Positions 46,860 to 58,174 are shown, counted from the first letter of the stretch. The stretch is 64,000 bases of DNA from Nephrocerus scutellatus (GCA_947095585.1 OX352761.1:138352277-138416276); one strand, 5' to 3'. Notes: generated from the letters alone by a model not told the origin. Program-made: numbers and translations.

Positions 46860-47240
46860 GGTCATTTTGAGGTCCTTTTTAACCACCTTTCACATGACCT
46901 AGAGAACTGAAATTTTTTGAGTGTCAAGTCCAAAATAGCATTTTTATATGACGCGTGTCGCATGTCGCTTGTGGCGCGTGTGACGGGTTAAATTTTTTGT
47001 TTTTTCGACTCTTTTGAGGTACTTTTTAGCCATCTTCTATACGATCTAGAGAGTTTTGCGAGTATCTAAGTCCAAACTAGCATTTTTTATTTTCAATATA
47101 TGGCACGTGTTACGTATCGCATGTGAAACGTGTGATGGTTTGAAATCTCGCCATTTTATCGTTTTTTGAGGTCTTTTTTAACCACCTTACGCGCGACCTA
47201 GATGGCTGAAATTTTGTGTGCGGTTGGCCAAAACTTTCAT
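46860..47240 (+). repeat. Three-unit degenerate tandem repeat, about 150 bp
   Basis: TTTTGAGGTCCTTTTTAACC at 46865 recurs as TTTTGAGGTACTTTTTAGCC at 47011 and TTTTTGAGGTCTTTTTTAAC at 47164. The spacings are about 146 and 153 bp. Each is followed by ACC/ATC..C...GA(C/T)CTAGA and by a CTGAAATTTT- or GAGTTTT-like phrase. Units 1 and 2 also share AAGTCCAAA.TAGCATTTTT and a CGTGT/CGCATGT-rich stretch. The third unit is partial. The family is not recognised and no coding is seen. Confidence 0.75.
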
Positions 47241-48058
47241 TTATTGCTGGCAACTTTTTCTATTTTTCTTAGCACCGCTTTGATTTTGTTAGCTGTGAGT
47301 GTTTAGTTTTTGCACAGGGTGGCATAAACCATAAAGCACATATTTATAGTGAGTTCGAGCATATTCAATAAATATTGTGTTTTTGTTGACATTTGCGTGT
47401 ACGCATGCTTTACGTTTCAAAATAACTTGAGCTGGGTTGTATCGTTCACAACCATTAGCACGTACCTAACATTGAGTGTGACGTTGGCATCCTGTAACCC
47501 GCCAACATGTCCCCACACTTAGTTCGTAGCCTATTATGGGAATATGGTCCGGCAAAATATTTGAAAGTAAGTGACATGTTTGCTTTCTGTGCCGTCCCGC
47601 ACTACTGTAGATACTGAGCATGTGAAACATGAAAGTGCTGTGTATGCACACCACGTAATCCTGCGCATAGCTATAATATGCTTTGTGATTTTTAATGAAC
47701 TATTATTATACTCCAACTGAGTGTGTACACTGTTGTTTTCAATGAATGATTAAATAGAATTTGACTGGTTTTACGAGGAAGCATGACAAAGCACACTATA
47801 ACTGGCAATAAACTGAGAAAAATTTGGCTTTTTCGGCAAGTCGAACTTGCAGAAGGATCTTTACACCCAACCCCGCATTCGCTCCTCGGCGTATGTACTC
47901 TAATTGCCGCTACATATATAACTGACTCTTGCCGAAGACACGTTTTTGTAAAAGTATTACGACTAAACTGAAATGACTGGAAATTGAGTTCACCTAACAG
48001 AGAATGTGCCGTAAGAGGTCAAAAGAGTTCTAAGTATGAGTTACTGAAGTATATTATA
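47241..48058. other. No recognisable gene
   Basis: AT-rich sequence with short overlapping frames on both strands and no known motif. Confidence 0.4.
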
Positions 48059-48704
48059 CTAGCTCATCTCGGGCGCTCCGCCACCCGTACACATGAATAC
48101 CTAACTTGGCAATACTACCACAGGATGAGTGTACTATTGCTTAAACCTAAACAAAGCGTCAAATCGATTGTATTAATCAGGCTTAATCGGCTGTCTAGTT
48201 TTTGAGCTTTATTATTGCAAACCAACAGACATTCATTTATATATTAATAACAATATTCGGCGCGACAGACCATTGCGGTCCAAGGACTAGCTTCTCGTGA
48301 CCATTTGTGTTGCGCCTTTTTATTTTTGGACACAAATGGAAGGGACCTACAATTTAAGGCCGGCTCCGAACGGCGAATTGAGAAGGTGACAAATTATTAC
48401 TCTCGGAACGTTTTTCACCCATTAGTGAGAGGTGGGATACCGTGAAAAATACTTTTGGTGTTACTGGGATTTGAACCACGAACCTTCTGCTCAGTCCACA
48501 TTCATTTTTATATATATAGATTAAATTACGTACAAAACGCAGCAAACAGCGCACAGTGTCGTTATAATGCCCGACCGTTTTTTCGTCGACTTTGATTATT
48601 TAGTTTCAAAATTGGTCGCCACGAAACGCCCCTTTATTTAAACGGGATAATATTTAGCCTATTTTATGTCTGAAAGTACATTCTAAATATTTGGATTAGA
48701 AGTT
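48059..48704 (-). mobile_element. Helitron-like element, minus copy carrying a SINE
   Basis: Read on minus, it carries GTTTAAATAAAGGGGCGTTT, CGTGGCGACC, AAAAAACGGTCGGGC, GTTTTGTACGTAATTTAATC, CTAGACAGCCGATTAAGCC, GACGCTTTGTTTAGGTTTA and GGGTGGCGGAGCGCCCGAG. It ends AGCTAG at 48059, followed by T. These landmarks are in the same order as at 6154-6661. The 5' start (TC..AAAGAGG block) is missing. At about 48704 it abuts a jockey-like LINE. A SINE lies inside at 48245-48497. Assignment to Helitrons is inference from the TC/CTAG ends. Confidence 0.65.
48245..48497 (-). mobile_element. tRNA-derived SINE, copy 2 (5' head truncated)
   Basis: Its body matches the copy at 52510-52800: CGGCGCGACAGACCATTGC, GGTCCAAGG.CTAGC, ACACAAATGGA.GGGACCTA, CAATTTAA.GCCGG, CGAATTGAGAAG. 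The B-box side of the tRNA head is present (GGTTCAAATCCCAG on minus). The A box is missing, as the copy stops within CTGAGCAGAAGGTTC. It is flanked by direct repeats ACATTCATTTATATAT (48229-48244) and ACATTCATTTTTATATAT (48498-48515), consistent with LINE-type insertion into the Helitron-like element. Confidence 0.82.
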
Positions 48705-50400
48705 ACAGACAGAAGATAGTTAATAAGAAAATAAGAAAGAGTGTCGGAGACAAAACACAGCCCTGAGCTATACCCGCATTTATGCGGTGGATATCAGACT
48801 TAAAACCATGCACAAATCTTGGATTGAACGGTTTGACAGATAGCTTCTAATCCATTGAAGCAAGGTCACATCCAAAGCAAGCATTTCTAGACAGATGAGC
48901 CTTGTGCCAAACTCTGTCAAATGCCTTTGAAAAATCAAGTGCTACAACTTACAAAGACTGGATGCTGGACAAATTTTCCAACTACTTGGAAAGAGTCCAG
49001 CAGAATAGCATAAGTACAAAAGTTTACGGAATGGTAATGTCAGCGATGAAGAACACCTCTTCAGAAGTAATGGGGGAATACCATCTGGTCCAGCGGATTT
49101 GTGTATGCTGTCACTTAGAACTCTAGCAATTTCACGAGTAGGAATGTAAGTCTGTCCCATAAGGTGTTCGGCACTTTGAAGTACAGGTGGAAGCAAAGCG
49201 TTGAGCTAGGTGCAAAATGTGCACCAAGTAGATTGACCTTGTCCTTAGAGCTGACAGCTGGAATGGAATTGTGAATGATCAATGGAATTGACGACACAGT
49301 ATTTTTGATTCTTTTCACGAATGACCAAACAGTTTTACTACTGTTGGGACATTGTAGTATTTTTTGCCTCAATCTTTGATCAAATCCGAATTTGGCTCGC
49401 CGCATTTTTACATTACTATCATATCTGGCACGTGTATTTTTGTTGGTTTTCCTCTGTGGGGTTTGGTTTATACAACTGAGAGCTTACCTCCTTGCCCCTA
49501 AAAGCCTCTTTGCAGGTAAAATCATACCATCCATCATCCTTCGGTTTGACATTTCTTTCAGAATTAAGGTCTTTCATACCAATTTGCATGATATTTGTAA
49601 TCGTATCAGTAGCGGCATCACGTCACTATTGAGGAAGGAAAAAAATGGCTGTCCCAATTGGCTTTGTCGTAATGCCATTCAATTCTTTTTAGATTTTTTT
49701 GAAATTAGCTAATACAACACAATGGTCGGATAAGCCAAGAGGTGATGATATATTAACGGTATATTTATCAGGATCAGAGGTAAGAAACAAGTCCAGAGTA
49801 TTGGCGGAATGATTCGCAATGTTAGGAATTCGTGTACGATATCATCTACGAGCTGAGTAAGATTATTTGTCTCAGCGAATAGCTCAGCATGACTTTCTTT
49901 GGGTGTTGCCTGTCCAGAATGGCAAAGCCAATCAGAATTGTGTGTATTGAAATCGCCCGCAATAACGATTTAAGCATAGGGGTACTCAGCTACAACTCTT
50001 AAAATTGAGTCAGACAGTGAATAAAATTCGTTAAGAGTTGACGCTCTGTCTAGGTTGGGGCTTCTATATATGAAACAGTAATAGATGTCTTGCTTATGCA
50101 TTTTAACTTTTAACCAAATAAAATTGAATTCCGGGTTGGAACATCGGTTGTAACAAGTTAGATATATATACCAGAAGCTACATCATTACGTTAATAAATG
50201 GCTAAACCGCGATGTTGGAAAAATACCGGGACCAAGTTATAACCAGGTAAACTTAGTTCTGAAACATTAGAGTCTTTATTCACCTGGGTTTCACTTAGTG
50301 CCAAAATAACAGGTTTACTATCTGCTACGTGGGCATATGTGGCAAATAAATTCGATCTTGCTAAAATCCAATCTGAATTTATGCATCAAAATAAAACATA
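48705..50400 (-). mobile_element. LINE D fragment 4 (jockey-like endonuclease and RT start)
   Basis: On minus, from high to low coordinate: ATYAHVADSKPVILALSETQ (about 50280-50345, endonuclease), ELSLPGYNLVPVFFQHRGLA (about 50195-50260) and later decayed endonuclease sequence. RRAKFGFDQRLRQKILQCPN and SSKTVWSFVKRIKNTVSSIP (49260-49405) follow, then IHNSIPAVSSKDKVNLLGAH. After these come IARVLSDSIHKSAGPDGIPP and LLLKRCSSSLTLPFRKLLYL (48990-49130). Last are VALDFSKAFDRVWHKAH, GFKSDIHRINAGIAQGCVLS and PTLFLIF (48705-48960). It is the only copy here reaching into the endonuclease. The YADD-side half of the RT and the 3' end are missing, cut at the Helitron-like element. There are many stops and frameshifts. 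Confidence 0.85.
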
Positions 50401-50654
50401 AAAAACAAAACACACTCCGAAAATGCTAAGCCGAACCGTGAAGTGAAAATCCTTCACTGAGCTTTCAACACAATTTGCGCGCAGTGTACACAAAATGAGT
50501 TGAAGACCAACAAAAAACCATCTATGTAGAGCTATAGTGAAAATTTTCGAGGCAGTGTTAATGTTATACAGTAGTACAGTAGTATTTATACATGTTCCGA
50601 AAAAGTATGAAAATGGTAATGTTAATCTAGATTAATAAGTCAATTAAAATCTGT
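50401..50654. other. No recognisable feature
   Basis: AT-rich sequence with no coding or repeat signal. It contains a short duplicated ACAGTAGTA near 50570-50585. Confidence 0.4.
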
Positions 50655-50815
50655 GTGACAAAGACACCCCTTAATATCTCCTCAATATCCTTTTCAAAAC
50701 CATATCCAAACCCCCTCCAACCATCTCAAGACCCATATAAAGACGACCTCATTACCCTTAAGACACCACACCTTAAGATCACCTTAAGTCCTTTTAAAAT
50801 AAATCATAAAATATC
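50655..50815 (+). repeat. CTCAAGACCC-type degenerate array, small block
   Basis: C/A/T-rich run with G scarce on this strand. Loosely repeated phrases include CCCTTAATATCTCCTCAATA, CCATCTCAAGACCC, ACCTCATTACCCTTAAGAC and ACCTTAAGATCACCTTAAG. It has the same character as the larger array at 52195-52905. Confidence 0.55.
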
Positions 50816-52194
50816 GTACATAAATTGAATTGATATGAGTATCAGGTCCATACAGGGTCGGTTAGATGAATAGTTTTGGTAAGACAGGGACAGGGTGTTG
50901 CATGTTCGGGTTTTGTTTTTTTCTTGAATTAGCTTACGCTTCAAGGTTAACTGATATTCAATTTATTATTACAAACTATAGTGGCCCGTTTATTCATATA
51001 ACGGGCTGTGGCCACACTCATCAATACCTATTAATGTAGAACATTTCTATTGTGCCTATGTCTTTAGTGTGGGTCTGTTTTAGTAGAAATGTGTTTAAAA
51101 TCAACTCTAAAAGCAGATTATTAAATTTTTCGATAATTTCTATAAAGTGTCATGGTTGTTTTGATGGCATTTAAAGGATACAAGTAAAAAAATCACTCAT
51201 CAATGGCATAGCATGGCACAGCTCGCCCTGTGTTCCCTTTTAATTTGTTTTGTTTTTTGTTTTTTTTTGTAATTTTGTTTTGGTTGTTCTCCACTACTTG
51301 GGTTACAAGTGAAAAACTAACAAATTCGATTTTCATCAATTTATCGTAAACCTAAAAGGCATAATAAAAACTGATGGTTGTAGTTCGAGAAATGAAAGAA
51401 CCCTACAATGGTGCACCTTTCACTGAAAATCACTGAAAATTTTCGACAATAGAGCCCGGAAGGCTCCAGCACTTTTGTCCAGTGTTCAGTTTATTTCTGC
51501 TGCTAAAAAAACCGAAAGTACGTAAACGAACACAAATTCATTGTAGTAGGTATATACGAGTGTACTCTGTTTTTTATTGATTTAAAGGACCCTTGCTAGA
51601 ATAATGGCCATGAACGCAGAATGCTCTATTTTATCCGAGCGTATACATACTCGCTAATGCGGCGAACAAAAGTGTTTCAACAAACAACAAAAGATAACGA
51701 ATGATGTAGCGCTACTATGTGGGTCAAGTATAAAATAAAATTTAAAATGATTAATATTCAAATTTGGTCTCTTTTATAGACAAAATATCAATGAACTATG
51801 TAGGTACATACTTGTGAATTCCAGCATATGAAACGACCGCACGACTGTTGGCAATTCACTTTGGACTGACAGCTGCTCATCTTCAGCAGATATGGACTTA
51901 TTTCGAGTGAACCACATTCTGAACTTTAATTGCAAACGAAGCTTCTAGGCAACTTCAATTTTTACAAATGCCTCCTACAGGACGTCATATACCAAATATT
52001 AAATGAAATATTTTGAATAGATTGATGCGTCTTCTACAGAATCCTACATTCAATGATGAAAAATAAAATTATTACATATACCAATATATTATTACAAATT
52101 TGAATATCAATTTACAAAATACGAATAAATTAATTGCTCGCTCGTCATATGGACAGTTGTATTTCGGACTGAATTATTATTATTATTTATTCTT
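50816..52194. other. No recognisable gene
   Basis: AT-rich sequence with a duplicated CACTGAAAAT near 51420-51440 and ATT/TTA runs near 52080-52190. No gene or TE end is seen. Confidence 0.4.
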
Positions 52195-52500
52195 AAGACC
52201 CCATCGAGACCACCTCAGGACCCTCCTCTAGTCCCACCAAAGGATCTATATAAGATCCCCCTTAAAACCCCATAAAAACTCACTTTAGACCCCCTCAAAA
52301 CCCCACTCAAGACCCTCTTAAAACAACCTTAATACCTTATCAAGGCTATCTCAAGACCCCCTCAAGCTCGCCACAAGACTACCTACGGAGCCCATTAAAA
52401 CCTCCTCAAGAACCAACTAAAGACCCCCTTCAAAGCTACATCAACCCCCTCTTACGACCACTTCAAGGCCCCACAAGATCCCATCAAGACCCGTTCAAGA
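52195..52500 (+). repeat. CTCAAGACCCC-type degenerate array, left part
   Basis: About 300 bp made of loosely repeated 10-13-bp phrases around CTCAAGACCCC, for example CCACCTCAGGACCC, CCCCTCAAAACCCC, ACTCAAGACCCTC, ATCTCAAGACCCCC and CATCAAGACCCG. The strand is rich in C and A with G mostly confined to the AAGA core. It looks like a strongly decayed minisatellite. The array continues after the SINE at 52810. Confidence 0.75.
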
Positions 52501-52509
52501 CACCCTTAA

Positions 52510-52800
52510 TAATTATAACAATAATATTCGGCGCGACAGACCATTGCAGTCCAAGGCCTAGCATCTCGCACCCATTTGTGTTGAGCATGTATATTTTTGT
52601 ACACAAATGGAGGGGACCTACAATTTAATGCCGGATCCGAACGACGAATTGAGAAGCTTTCCGTGACAAGTTATTTACTATCTGACGTTTGTCAGACTTT
52701 CGGGAGAGCTGGGATAACGCAAAAAATACTTTCTGTGTTACAGGGATTTGAACCACGAACCTCCTGCTCAGAAGACATGCTCTTATCCACTGAGCCAAGG
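52510..52800 (-). mobile_element. tRNA-derived SINE, copy 3 (complete, 291 bp)
   Basis: It is flanked by perfect 9-bp direct repeats CACCCTTAA (52501-52509 and 52801-52809). On minus the head is CCTTGGCTCAGTGGATAAGA followed by GCATGTCTTCTGAGCAGGAG and GTTCGTGGTTCAAATCCCTG. TGGCTCAGTGG fits the polymerase III A box and GGTTCAAATCC the B box, 32 nt apart. The D-arm stem GCTC/GAGC is intact, and a CTTCTGA loop sits where an anticodon loop should be, so the source may be an Arg- or Lys-like tRNA. A tRNA-unrelated body follows, with AATTGTAGGTCCCCTCCATT, ACACAAATGGGTGCGAGATG and AATGGTCTGTCGCGCCGAAT. The 3' end is the AT-rich ATTATTGTTATAATTA. The mobilising LINE is unknown. Confidence 0.92.
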
Positions 52801-52809
52801 CACCCTTAA

Positions 52810-52905
52810 CTCCGCCTTAAATCCCTCTCAAGATCTTCCTTAAAACCCTGTCAAAACGACCTCAAGATTCCCTCAAGACCACTTCCAGACCTTTTAAGAC
52901 AAAAA
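52810..52905 (+). repeat. CTCAAGACCCC-type degenerate array, right part
   Basis: Continuation of the array after the SINE: CCTTAAATCCCTCTCAAGAT, CTTCCTTAAAACCCTGTC, ACGACCTCAAGATTCCC, TCAAGACCACTTCCAGACC. The SINE therefore landed inside an existing array. Confidence 0.7.
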
Positions 52906-54486
52906 CGAATACGAGACTCTTAATTCACAGCATTAGAATGAAAAAACCGTGATAGGATGACATATAAACGGACTGACAGACATAGGCAAGTAAATATAAA
53001 AGCATTTAATTAAAAATCACTGGACGTACCAAAACACGTGCTATCCTTTCGGATAGATAACAATAAACCACTAAGCAAGTATGCAATATAGCTACCAATG
53101 TCAAGAAATGTCTGGGAAAATTGTACTAACACAAAAAAATACAATATTGGTCTAAAAAAACGCAAGAGAAAAATAATTCGAAAAAAAAAATTCATATTTA
53201 TTGTCAAACCTCAAATCACTGGTGCTGAACTATTTTAACTCCTTTAAACAATAATTGTGTTTTAATCAGACGGTCGACGATCTCTTTTTGTTTTGCTTAG
53301 TCCACATCAGTATTTTGTTTCTACTGGAATTTGCATATCAAACAAATCAAGTTGATCGAGACATGTAGAAAATGCAAATGCCTCATTTATACTCCAGACA
53401 AGTCCTTTAATCGGAATATGCATGAATGAGCAAATACGTGTTCAACTATGAACATTAAGTTTACACTTTTTATGTACCATTCTCACTCACTAGCATACGC
53501 TCTAATCAAAAATATATATTCATCAGATACATTTTGTTACACACGAATGAAGAAAAAGAAACAAATTTGCTTTTCTTTTTGTTTGTTAAGATCATCAATA
53601 AAACATAACTTTAAAAACTATTTTACGAAGCAATGTTTTAACAAGATCGAAGTTATGACATTCAGAGCCCTGTTCGATTTGTTTCTCCGTGCAAAATTTT
53701 TACCAATACTCCAATTGGTTAAAAAATACATTGAGTACAAATAATAGAAAATAATCACAGATCCTTTCTTTTTCCTCTCCCATTTGAGGTGTACTCGAAT
53801 GGAAATCCCAGTATACAAAAAACATTAAAGTCCACCCGTTGAGCTGATGCTTAAATGGCACTAATATTTCTTTGCATATCACACTCCTAGATTTACGTAT
53901 AAGCGTTTGATTTAAAAATGTGTTCTAAGGATACGTTTCAACTGAAATAATAGTCTCACGGTGATCAATAATTGAGTTTCATGGCCGATGCTAACGCTAA
54001 CTGACAGATTTCCCGCTTTTTATTAATGCAATTCGTCGGGATGTCTGCAGTCCGATTATCCTTTAAAAGCATTTTAAGTGAAGGTTTATAGGAGATTGGT
54101 TTTATTTCCAACTTTTAAAAACAGTTTTTTTAAATACAAACAAATAAATGCATATCCAATGCTGGGAATAAAAAACAGTGCATCATTTACGTATGTATAT
54201 ACAAATTATATAGCAGATGCTTTAATATGCCTGAAATCTTTAAAAAATAGAAATAATAATAATAATAATCCCTTGACGATGAGTCTCTATATAAAAAAAA
54301 GATTAATTACAAACATTTTCGACAAACATTTCGTGCTTTTTTGGCCTTTTTTGAACATCAATAGACTTAGAGAAAAGGCTTGTGAGAAAACAAAATGAAA
54401 TTTTTGCTGGCCTATCCCAATTTAGTTATATTCATTTCTATATATATATATATACATATACCAACTACACCAATATACTTGCTTGC
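52906..54486. other. No recognisable gene; TAA microsatellite
   Basis: AT-rich sequence. An AATAATAAT run lies near 54251-54269 and a TA run near 54440-54460. Frames at 53448-53744 and 54078-54398 (+) are lysine/phenylalanine-rich and unrecognised. Confidence 0.4.
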
Positions 54487-56645
54487 ATCAGCAAATCAGA
54501 TTCGAGTCAACACGGCTGCCCTTTGCAACGAAAGACCAGAAACAACTAGACCAATAGATCTGGCCCTAAATGCAGGGAGGGTAAGTCCTGGGGCTGAGAT
54601 GTCGCGCGTAGAAGAGAAATGGACACGTCTTAAGAATACTGTCATTGGTACTGCGGACTCCATCTTAGGCAGTAGCCATAGAGATCGGAACAACTGGTTC
54701 GATGACAAATACTGCCTCGTCTTCAATTCCAACGCTTATTCACAATGACGTTCCAACTGTCAGCTCTATCTGATCAATCGTAAGCTTATGCAATACCTTG
54801 AAACACGTGAAATCCTTAGTGACCAGCAGTACGGTTTTCGTAGGCAGCGCTCTACAGGTGACCTGATGGCTTATCTCACTGAAAAGTGGAACCAGTCTAT
54901 TCACAAATTTGGTGAAAGTAAAGTCGTTGCACTCGATATTTCCAAGGCATTTGATAGAGTCTGACATCAAGCTCTTTTGTTGAAAATGACTGCTTATGGA
55001 ATTAACAACACCCTGCTCGTTTGGACTAGGAACTACCTTTCTGACCGTTCAATCCAGGTCGTATTGGACGGATTCAAATCCAATGTCCACCGCATAAACG
55101 CCGGTGTTCCTCAAGGCTCTCTTTTATCTCCGACACTATTTCTGATTTTCATTAATGATCTCCTATCCACCACCTCTAATCCAATCCATTCCTTTGCTGA
55201 CGACAGTACTCTTAGCTTTTCATATGACTTCTCGCTTTCTGTGCGCCCCTCTTCGGCACGTGTGGAACTTGAACAACAACGTATGTTAAGCACCTTAAAT
55301 TCTGACCTTGACCTTGGGCCTACACAATAGAGTTGAATTTAACGCTTCTAAAACCCAATGCTGTCTTCTGTCGTCTAAGCGTAATTTAAACCCCCAAACT
55401 TTAACCATGAGTGGATCTTGCATCAAAGAAACCGAAAAACTCTCAATTCTCGGTATGTGTGTCAACAACAAGCTTCGTTGGAATGACCACATATTTGCCA
55501 TCGCAAAAAATGCTGCGAGATGCTTAGGTTTCCTAAAACGGTGCAAGATGTACTTCACTCCTTCAGATCTGGCTACTATTTACAAGGCGTTCTTTAGCCG
55601 CACGATAGTTATGTGGAATGAATTGCCTGATTCTGTGTTTCCGCATTTATATGATCTGCAGTCGTTTAAGACACGTGTGCATAAATATCTCATCCTTTCC
55701 TCTCCCTAATTACCTAATGCCCACGCTGTGCTAAGCATTATAAGGGTGCAAACACCTTTAGCGTGTGTACATTATAAAAAAAAAATGTAAGCTAGAGACT
55801 GAACGTAAGAATGTTGCGTACCGATCAATGCAACAATCTCAAAAAACGCGGGCAGGAAAGATGAATATTAAAAGCTCAGAAGATATGAAAAAACAGTTCA
55901 TCGGCGAAATAAAGCAGACTAGGAGAAGAATCTCGTGCACTAGAACAGTACAGAGAGCAAGGTCCGCACCAGGCGCGGAAATTCTAAAAATGATTCCGAG
56001 GTATGATCTTAGAGCGATGGGCAGAGCACTTTCATAAATTGCTAAGTTGCCAGCTAACTGAAAAATGTGAGGCTCTACTAATGAACTAATACTATGCTGC
56101 CGCCACCAAGCATAGACGAAGTTAACAGAGCGATAAATCAGCTCAAAAATAATAAGGCCTCGGGATCAGATGGGATCCCAGCGGAACTGTATAAAATAGG
56201 AAATACACAAAGCAGTTCATGAGATAATTGTGCAACTATGAGAGGAAGAAGCGATGGCGAAGAGGCATCCTGTGTCCCATACATAAGAAAGTAGATATCA
56301 CAACATGCATCAATTATCGTGGTATAACGTTGTTGAGTACCGCGTATAAGATTTTCTCTTCTATCTTTCAAGACAGGACAGCCCCATACGCTAAATTCAT
56401 CATTGGTCCATACCAGTGGGCTTCATCCCAGGCAAATCAACAACTGATCAGATTTATACTCTTAGGCAGGTGATTTAAAAATGTCTTCAGTTTCAAAACT
56501 TCAGGATCAGTGAGGTCAGCCACGCCCAAAGTTTAGGGATTCCAAACTGAATGACATCGGCTCAAAATCGGGACCGTTGGAGAGACTTTTTAAGGGAGGC
56601 CAAGACCTGACGCCGGTTGTAGAGCCAAATATGATGATGATGATA
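54487..56645 (+). mobile_element. LINE A fragment 4, split by a jockey-like insertion
   Basis: The left part (54487-54711) reads ANQIRVNTAALCNERPETTR, LALNAGRVSPGAEMSRVEEK, WTRLKNTVIGTADSILGSS and RNNWFDDKYC, the linker between endonuclease and RT. The right part resumes at about 55784 as KLETERKNVAYRSMQQSQ, so the intervening 1.1 kb is an insertion. It continues with DEVNRAINQLKNN-type sequence (here INQLKNNKASGSDGIPAELY, 56133-56190), LCPIHKKVDITTCINYRGIT and LLSTAYKIFSSIFQD (56263-56385) and IGPYQWASS. A deletion then removes the RT core. The 3' end has GQPRPKFRDSKLNDIG, LERLFKGGQDLTPVVEP and a GATGATGATGAT tail at about 56630-56645. Frameshifts and stops occur throughout. Confidence 0.87.
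54712..55783 (+). mobile_element. LINE D fragment 5 (jockey-like), inserted in LINE A
   Basis: The best preserved jockey-like copy here. It starts with an SSSIPTLIHNDVPTVSS relic. After a deletion come LMQYLETREILSDQQYGFRR and QRSTGDLMAYLTEKWNQSIH, then ALDISKAFDRV followed by a stop and HQALL. Frame 54977-55330 carries NYLSDRSIQVVLDGFKSNVH, RINAGVPQGSLLSPTLFLIF and SNPIHSFADDSTLSFSYDF, so motif C appears as FADD. After a frame change, NRVEFNASKTQCCLLSSKRN, GMCVNNKLRWNDHIFAIAKN and ARCLGFLKRCKMYFTPSDLA (55308-55709) are read. A deletion then leads to WNELPDSVFPHLYDLQSFKT. It ends with the family 3' UTR (TAAGGGTGCAAACACC, TTTAGCGTGTGTACATTATA) and a poly-A at 55777-55786. Confidence 0.9.
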
Positions 56646-58174
56646 ATTTTTTTTCATATTCGATGGTTCTTAAAAAAGCCTATATTTATTTTTATATTTT
56701 TAAGTTGAGCACTTGTGTAATAAAATTGACTAGGCAATTTGGATTTTCAGCGTTTAAATAGCTTTCAAATTTTTTATCGCATTTCACATAGTTTTTGTCG
56801 TCTCTTTCCTTTTTCTTCTTTTTTGACTCTATTTGAATTCGTTTCCATTAATCACTCACCAATTATTTCTTTTTTAATTGTATCAGTTATTTTTATTCCA
56901 TTTTTTTAAAGTTAAAATTATCATTGAATTCGATCATCTTGTGACCAAGAATTCGACTGAAAAATTTGGAATATAATTTACGATGTATGATCATAACAAA
57001 AAGACGGTTAGACTTTTTTGTAATAAGATGGATTTATTGGTGGTGAATCACTTGATTTGAATTTAAATAATAATTAAAAAAATTGCCATCAAGAAAAAAT
57101 TTTCAGTTGCTTTTGCTATGCAATATTGCTGAACTTTTTGCAATCAGTGTCGTAATAACAAGATAGCCGATCAAAAATCTAATCAAGAGTAGAAAAATGT
57201 CCAAAAAGCAAATTAGAATTCACTTTTTGTTGTTACCCAGCGATTTGCACATGCTTAGAGTGCACAGGAGAGTAAGAAAGACACGTTGAACAGAGCAATG
57301 AAAACACCAGAAAAGCAATCAAAATGTTTTACGTAAATTGCTTAGGAGGTAACTGTGTTCTGGCATTCCTTGTTCACCTTAATCACAATAGTCATTCTTC
57401 CTGACATAACATTAACATCCCCGAAGGAGTGCTCCAATTCATTTTGTTCTTAGTAAAAATGAAAAAACAAAAACAAACCGGAAAATAGGACAAGTATGAA
57501 TCCTTCTTTAAACGTCGTGCAACCTACAAATTCCTACAGAACAATAACGTCAGCAGCAGGAGAATTTGTTTTTAGCAAAACAAGCGATCGGAGCGAGGAA
57601 TGTTAACCGAGTCTGATAAAAATCACATTAAACACAAATGGCTTCTTCTTTTTTTCTAGGTTGTGTAGTTCTTTGCACTGTGTGCACATTTGTCCTGTTG
57701 ATGATGACCAAAAGGGCAACAGACCATGCAGTGTAAGGTACGACACTGAAATCGAAGTTTTCTGTGAAAGAAAAAAATGAATAAAGCAAAAGTAAAACAA
57801 TGCATATTATGAAGCGATAAAGGACATTTGCTGGCTTTTCTTCCAGTCTATGCTGCCTACTCGTTTTTTATCTTAGTATTCGAGCGAGTACAGAAACCAT
57901 CATCTCTGCCACCTGCCATATTGTCGCCTATTCTGTTTCTTTCTATTAATAGGAATCCTTGCATTGGGTAGACAGACCTTAGTCAACCATCTACTTTATT
58001 AAAGCTGTGGTTTAACTTGCGGCATGGAGCGAGCGATAATGCAGTGAGTGAAAGTAAAACTTTTCTTTGCCTTTTATCTCTCCCCTACATTATGGCCTAA
58101 GTGTTATGTTCTCTGGTTAGAGTTTTACGTAGAGATGGATTCATAGGCAATTTTTTGAACGATTAGTTTAGTTT
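56646..58174. other. No recognisable gene
   Basis: AT-rich sequence of about 1.5 kb. The short minus frame 57603-57800 shows no known motif, and no repeat is seen. Confidence 0.4.
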
